Shown here piece by piece: positions 27,448 to 30,714 of a DNA stretch of 30,714 bases. The notes beneath the pieces are model-generated. The model saw only the letters and a program-made list of their open reading frames with translations. It was not told the origin of the DNA and did not search any database. The translations under genes were made by a program, and so were the position numbers. The DNA is taken from NCBI GenBank assembly GCA_001247695.2, contig LGRX02012907.1, positions 1 through 30,714 of the forward strand, written 5' to 3'. How positions within the stretch are numbered: position 1 is the stretch's first letter; each line of letters starts with the position of its first letter. The stretch is from Cymbomonas tetramitiformis. Its lineage: Eukaryota; Chlorophyta; Pyramimonadophyceae; Pyramimonadales; Pyramimonadaceae.

Positions 27448-28230
27448 ATGAAAGGTCTGAAAATTAATATCGGGGGGGTAAAACTTGGCCGTAATTCCTT
27501 ATGCAATGGCGAAGGAATGGTCGTCAAGCAGTTTACCACGGAAGAGATCAACTTCATTACCTCGCCACCGCCACGACTTTTACGATACAGTTATGTAAAG
27601 GTTGGACGTAGCATGTTCAGAGCTCGTGATAAAGACCTTCATAAGGAGAGTATTCAGCGATACATGCTTGTGAAGTTCAGAGATATATTCGTTGGACACA
27701 AAATGGTTGACGGCATTCGCACTCCCCAATACGAAAATCAGGACTGGTGCGTGCCCCCATCCCGCCCACATCCCGGTCTAATGGGGACGACATGTTGCCC
27801 TCGTTGTATTCGTTCAGTTGAGTTAGGCGATCTCAAATTTTACCCAGAATTATACTGATCAATCAGGTACGCGGAGTTGCTGGATGTCTTCAAGATGTCG
27901 ATCCACGGCCACGACCCATTCATTTTGGTGAAAGTCAGGTGGTTTCCTCAAGAGGCCGCTGTCGCTGATCCCATCAGCCAGACCGTATTTCTACGTACCG
28001 ACTTGCCATGGGCCACGAAGGATTCTATTATCCGAGCCGAAGAAATCGAGTCCCAGGTTTGCATCGTGCCAATACCGTGGCTGCCTAAGCGCTTAGCAAT
28101 CACACCCTTGAACCGCCGCCGACTGCCTATGGGAATCAGAGAGACGCCCGGTATATTGGCGGTGGTTCTGGACCGGACCGTTGACTTTGTTGGTGAAGTT
28201 GCTGACGATGAAGATGATCACGCCGCTTGA
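27448..28230 (+). CDS. Two-exon fragment resembling the C-terminal region of transposon proteins
   Basis: Exon 27448-27746 and exon 27867-28230 join in phase over a 120-base GT-AG intron (donor GGACTG/GTGCGT, acceptor ATCAATCAG), giving about 220 residues to TGA at 28230. The joined frame reads YENQDWYAELLDVFKMSIHG across the junction. The pattern DVFKMSIHGHDPFILVKVRW, followed ~35 residues on by IESQVCIVPIPWL, recalls the beta-rich module at the end of CACTA/TNP2-type and similar transposon proteins (DUF4216-like); this is resemblance only. It ends acidic (EVADDEDDHAA). The ATG at 27448 is the first in frame, but an acceptor (TTTGCGATCTACGCAG, ending 27438) just before it suggests a missing 5' part. 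No transposase catalytic domain is nearby. Short repeats begin immediately after the stop. Confidence 0.5.
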
Positions 28231-28491
28231 AGCATGGACCTCGAGCGTACCCACCCTGGACCCGTTCCGGACCCATTGCGGACCCGTACTGGACCTATCG
28301 GGGACCTTTTGTATACCCCTATTTTCGATGTATGATAATATTAGTATGCTACCAACCCAACCGTTTCTTACTGACAAATGTGTAACATATGTACAGTGTA
28401 AATATTTTTACGGGTCCGTGCGGGGTCCATGCGAGGTCCACGCATCACCTTCCCCGTGCGGTCATTTTGTCACATGCACTTCCTTAATGAC

Positions 28492-28718
28492 CGCATGGAC
28501 CCGTCGAATAATCGTATGGACCCCCAAAATAACCACACGGACCCGCTGAATAACCGTATGGACCCACACAATAGTCGCATGGACCCGCTTATTACCACCC
28601 ACATGGACCGGCGGAATAATCGTATGGACCCGCAAGATAAGCATACGGACCCGCTTAATAATTACATGGACTCCACTTAATAAGCGCATGGCCCCGGCGA
28701 ATAATCGCATGGACTCGA
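28492..28718 (+). repeat. 21-base minisatellite
   Basis: About ten degenerate copies of CGTATGGACCCGCNGAATAAT. Read in the + frame it would encode heptads of the type RMDPxNN up to a stop near 28680. I regard it as non-coding, because it is embedded in the wider GGACC repeat region and has no other protein-like sequence around it. Confidence 0.88.
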
Positions 28719-28784
28719 TTTCCGCTGAGGCCGCTGTCGCTGACCCAGCAGTCAGACCGTATTTCTGATCGCGCGCCACCCCAC

Positions 28785-29560
28785 GGGTCCATGCGGGGTC
28801 CACGTATCGCCTCCCCCGTGTAGTACATCTCGGGTGCGCCACCCACTGGTCCATGCGGGGTCCATGCGAGGTCCACGCATCGCCTTCACCACGCAACCCA
28901 TGCCGGGTGCGCCACCCCACGGGTCCATGCGAGGTCCACGCATCACCTTCCCCGCGCACCCCATCTCGGGTGCTCCACCCCACGGGTCCATGCGAGGTCC
29001 ACGCATCGTCTTCCCCGTGCAGTCCATCTCGGGTGCTCCACCCCACGGGTCCATGCGGGGTCCATGCGAGGTCCACGCATCGCATTCACCACGCAACACA
29101 TGCCGGGTGCGCCACCCCACGGGTCCATGCGAGGTCCACACATCGCCTTCCCCGCGCACCCCATCTCGGGTGCGCCACCCCACGGGTCCATGCGAGGTCC
29201 ACGCATCGCCTTCCCCGTGCAGTCCATCTTGGGTGCGCCCCCACTGGTCCATGCGGGGTCCATGCGGGGTCCACGCATCGCCTTCACCACGCAACCCATG
29301 CTGGGTGCGCCACACCACGGGTCCATGCGAGGTCCACGCGCATCGCCTTCCCCGCCCAGTCTATCTCGGGTGTGCCACCCTACGGGTCCATGCGGGGCCC
29401 ATGCTGGGTCCATGCGAGGTCCACGCATCGCCTTCACCACGCACCCCATCTTGGGTGCGCCACTCCCGGGTCCATGCGAGGTCCATGCGAGGTCCACGCA
29501 TCGCCTCCCCCGTGCAGTCCATCTCGAGTGCTCCACCCATGGGTCCATGCGGGGTCCACG
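28785..29560. repeat. 63-base minisatellite
   Basis: About 11 variable copies of a unit running GGGTCCATGCGAGGTCCACG, CATCGCCTTCCCCGCGCACC, CCATCTCGGGTGCGCCACCC, CAC. Some copies contain an extra GGGTCCATGC module. 63 is three times 21, which keeps all frames open and generates artefactual ORFs on both strands. Confidence 0.93.
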
Positions 29561-30075
29561 CGGGGTCCACGCGAGGTCCATATATGGTCCGTACGGTTGG
29601 GCGCCTATCGGAGGTTTGGTCCGTGCTGGTCCAACCTGGGTCCGAGCGATCATGTTTGGTCCAGGGTCGGTCCGGGGTCGGTCCAGGGTCGGCCCGGGGT
29701 CGGTCCAGGGTCGGTCCATGCACCACATGCTGCCTTAAAGCATGGCCATACGGGTCCATGCGAGGTCCCCCACGCCAGCGGCGAGGAATCCGTGGTGAGA
29801 TTTCGATGGACACATGGACCCCACATGGACCGACGAAACACCGCATGGACCCATGGTGAAATGTCGCATGGACCGAGAAATCAGTGGTACCAAGTGTGGG
29901 ACCCACCCCGGACCGATAGGAACTTTTGGACCAATCTAGTGGTAAAAGCCCGAAGGCGTCATCGACGGGTCCATGTGATCCATTTTTCACGGGTCCATGT
30001 GGGGTCCATATGGTCCATACGGGTCCATATGGGGTCCATGATGGGTCCCTATTGGTCCCGGGACCGCATGGACCC

Positions 30076-30714
30076 GGCCTTATTTGGTAGGGGGTTAGCC
30101 CCCACACGGGTGTGGGCAGGTCGGTACCACCGAGTTCACTGCTTGTGGCGGGCTCTAGCGCGACGTAGATGGCAAGGGGCAGGTGCCCACTTGCGAAGGA
30201 CATAAGGTGGGAGGTGTGGAGTGAATTTGGGAGCAAGGGCTTGCCCTGTGCCGCCCTAATTTTAGTGCAAAATGGTGTTATATAATAAGGTTGTCGAAAG
30301 TGGCCCTGTAGGGGGGGGCTGGGGCTGATTGGTTGAGGTGACTAATCTGGCCGCATAGGCCGAATCACTTCGATTCAAGCGGCGTGTAAAGCATCCCAAG
30401 ATGCTAGAGGGTTGCCGAAATAAAGTATTTGGGGTGGTTGTTGGGGGGGGGCAAGGTGAGAGCTTAAATTCGAGGGCACATCTGAGGGCCTCGGTGTCAC
30501 GCGTGAATGGTACCAAGGCTGCCAAAAACCCGAACGTCATAGAGATATCAGCTCCGGATTGAAAGTGGGAATCCTAGCGGCATGATTGTGCATCACAAAT
30601 GATGTAAAACATGTCCCAAAGGTTCACTCGACCCCTGGGGGGGCTTGGAACCCCGTGGATCCGCCATATTTGGGGGAGGGGCTGGGGAACGATATCTCTA
30701 TGACGGTTAGCCCC
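30076..30714. other. Right edge without a gene; contains a 15-base inverted repeat
   Basis: G-rich sequence with several G runs of 7-9 bases and no convincing frame. CGTCATAGAGATATC at 30535-30549 is exactly inverted at 30691-30705, about 140 bases apart, and the window ends GGTTAGCCCC just after. This could be the inverted end of another DNA element cut off by the window, but one edge is not enough to tell. Confidence 0.55.

Larger units (their letters stand above)
28242..30075. repeat. GGACC/GGTCC-saturated region in blocks of alternating orientation
   Basis: Nearly every line of this 1.8 kb carries several GGACC or GGTCC pentamers, mostly within GGACCCG/CGGGTCC and GGTCCATGCG words. One form dominates in each block: GGACC at 28252-28312, GGTCC at about 28415-28440, GGACC at 28497-28720, GGTCC at 28787-29775, GGACC at 29816-29935, GGTCC at 29968-30057, GGACC at 30060-30074. 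The long frames across it on both strands (up to 450 codons) come from units whose lengths are multiples of 3. Confidence 0.93.

Noticed and set aside
28429..30236. Long ORFs on both strands (up to 450 codons) with RMDPxNN, HGPRMDPW or VHAGSMRGP repeats
   Set aside because: All overlap in several frames and come from 21- and 63-base units, whose lengths are multiples of 3. None shows non-repeat protein sequence.

Overview
The window is nuclear DNA of a eukaryote, most likely an alga or related protist. It has spliced genes with short GT-AG introns (about 50-130 bases), several classes of transposable element, dispersed repeats inside introns, and minisatellites over much of its length. I see no bacterial operons, rRNA genes or credible tRNA. 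A red alga is a guess from general character, not something the sequence proves.

Left third (1-11411). Two minisatellites (1-200; 240-717) lead into a six-exon gene on the + strand (732-11411, 215 aa, no family recognised). Its first intron holds a 9.48 kb Penelope-like retroelement on the opposite strand (942-10423). That element has about 704-base direct terminal repeats, each containing a convincing minimal hammerhead ribozyme. It has an ORF1 with a coiled coil and a basic tract, and a long ORF2 that starts with a GIY-YIG endonuclease and ends with a reverse transcriptase. The ORF2 is itself cut by a 2516-base Mutator-like DNA element (2782-5297) with a 10-base target duplication. Removing the element and one duplication copy leaves ORF2 exactly in frame. 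The nesting order is therefore host gene, then retroelement, then DNA element.

Middle (11412-25380). A dispersed repeat and a lysine/serine-rich ORF (12604-13383) precede a large minus-strand gene. I can chain its exons in consistent phase from 22440 down to 14226: 12 exons, at least 1736 aa. It encodes a disordered acidic/basic N-terminal part, a Ulp1/C48-type cysteine protease with a full His/Asp/Gln/Cys set, a Ser/Gly/Ala/Thr/Pro repeat tract, a four-cysteine zinc ribbon, and about 800 residues I do not recognise. Four of its five introns over 300 bases carry a copy of one of two dispersed repeat families; its short introns carry none. Upstream (23138-23756) lie further exon-like pieces that may be its 5' end or a fragment of a paralogue, followed by an 85-base satellite array.

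Right (25381-30714). About 2 kb has no supportable gene. It is followed by a two-exon fragment resembling the C-terminal region of transposon-linked proteins (27448-28230). Then come about 1.8 kb saturated with GGACC/GGTCC pentamers in blocks of alternating orientation, made of 21-base and 63-base minisatellites. Many long ORFs in the minisatellites are artefacts of repeat units or mixed frames and are not annotated as genes.
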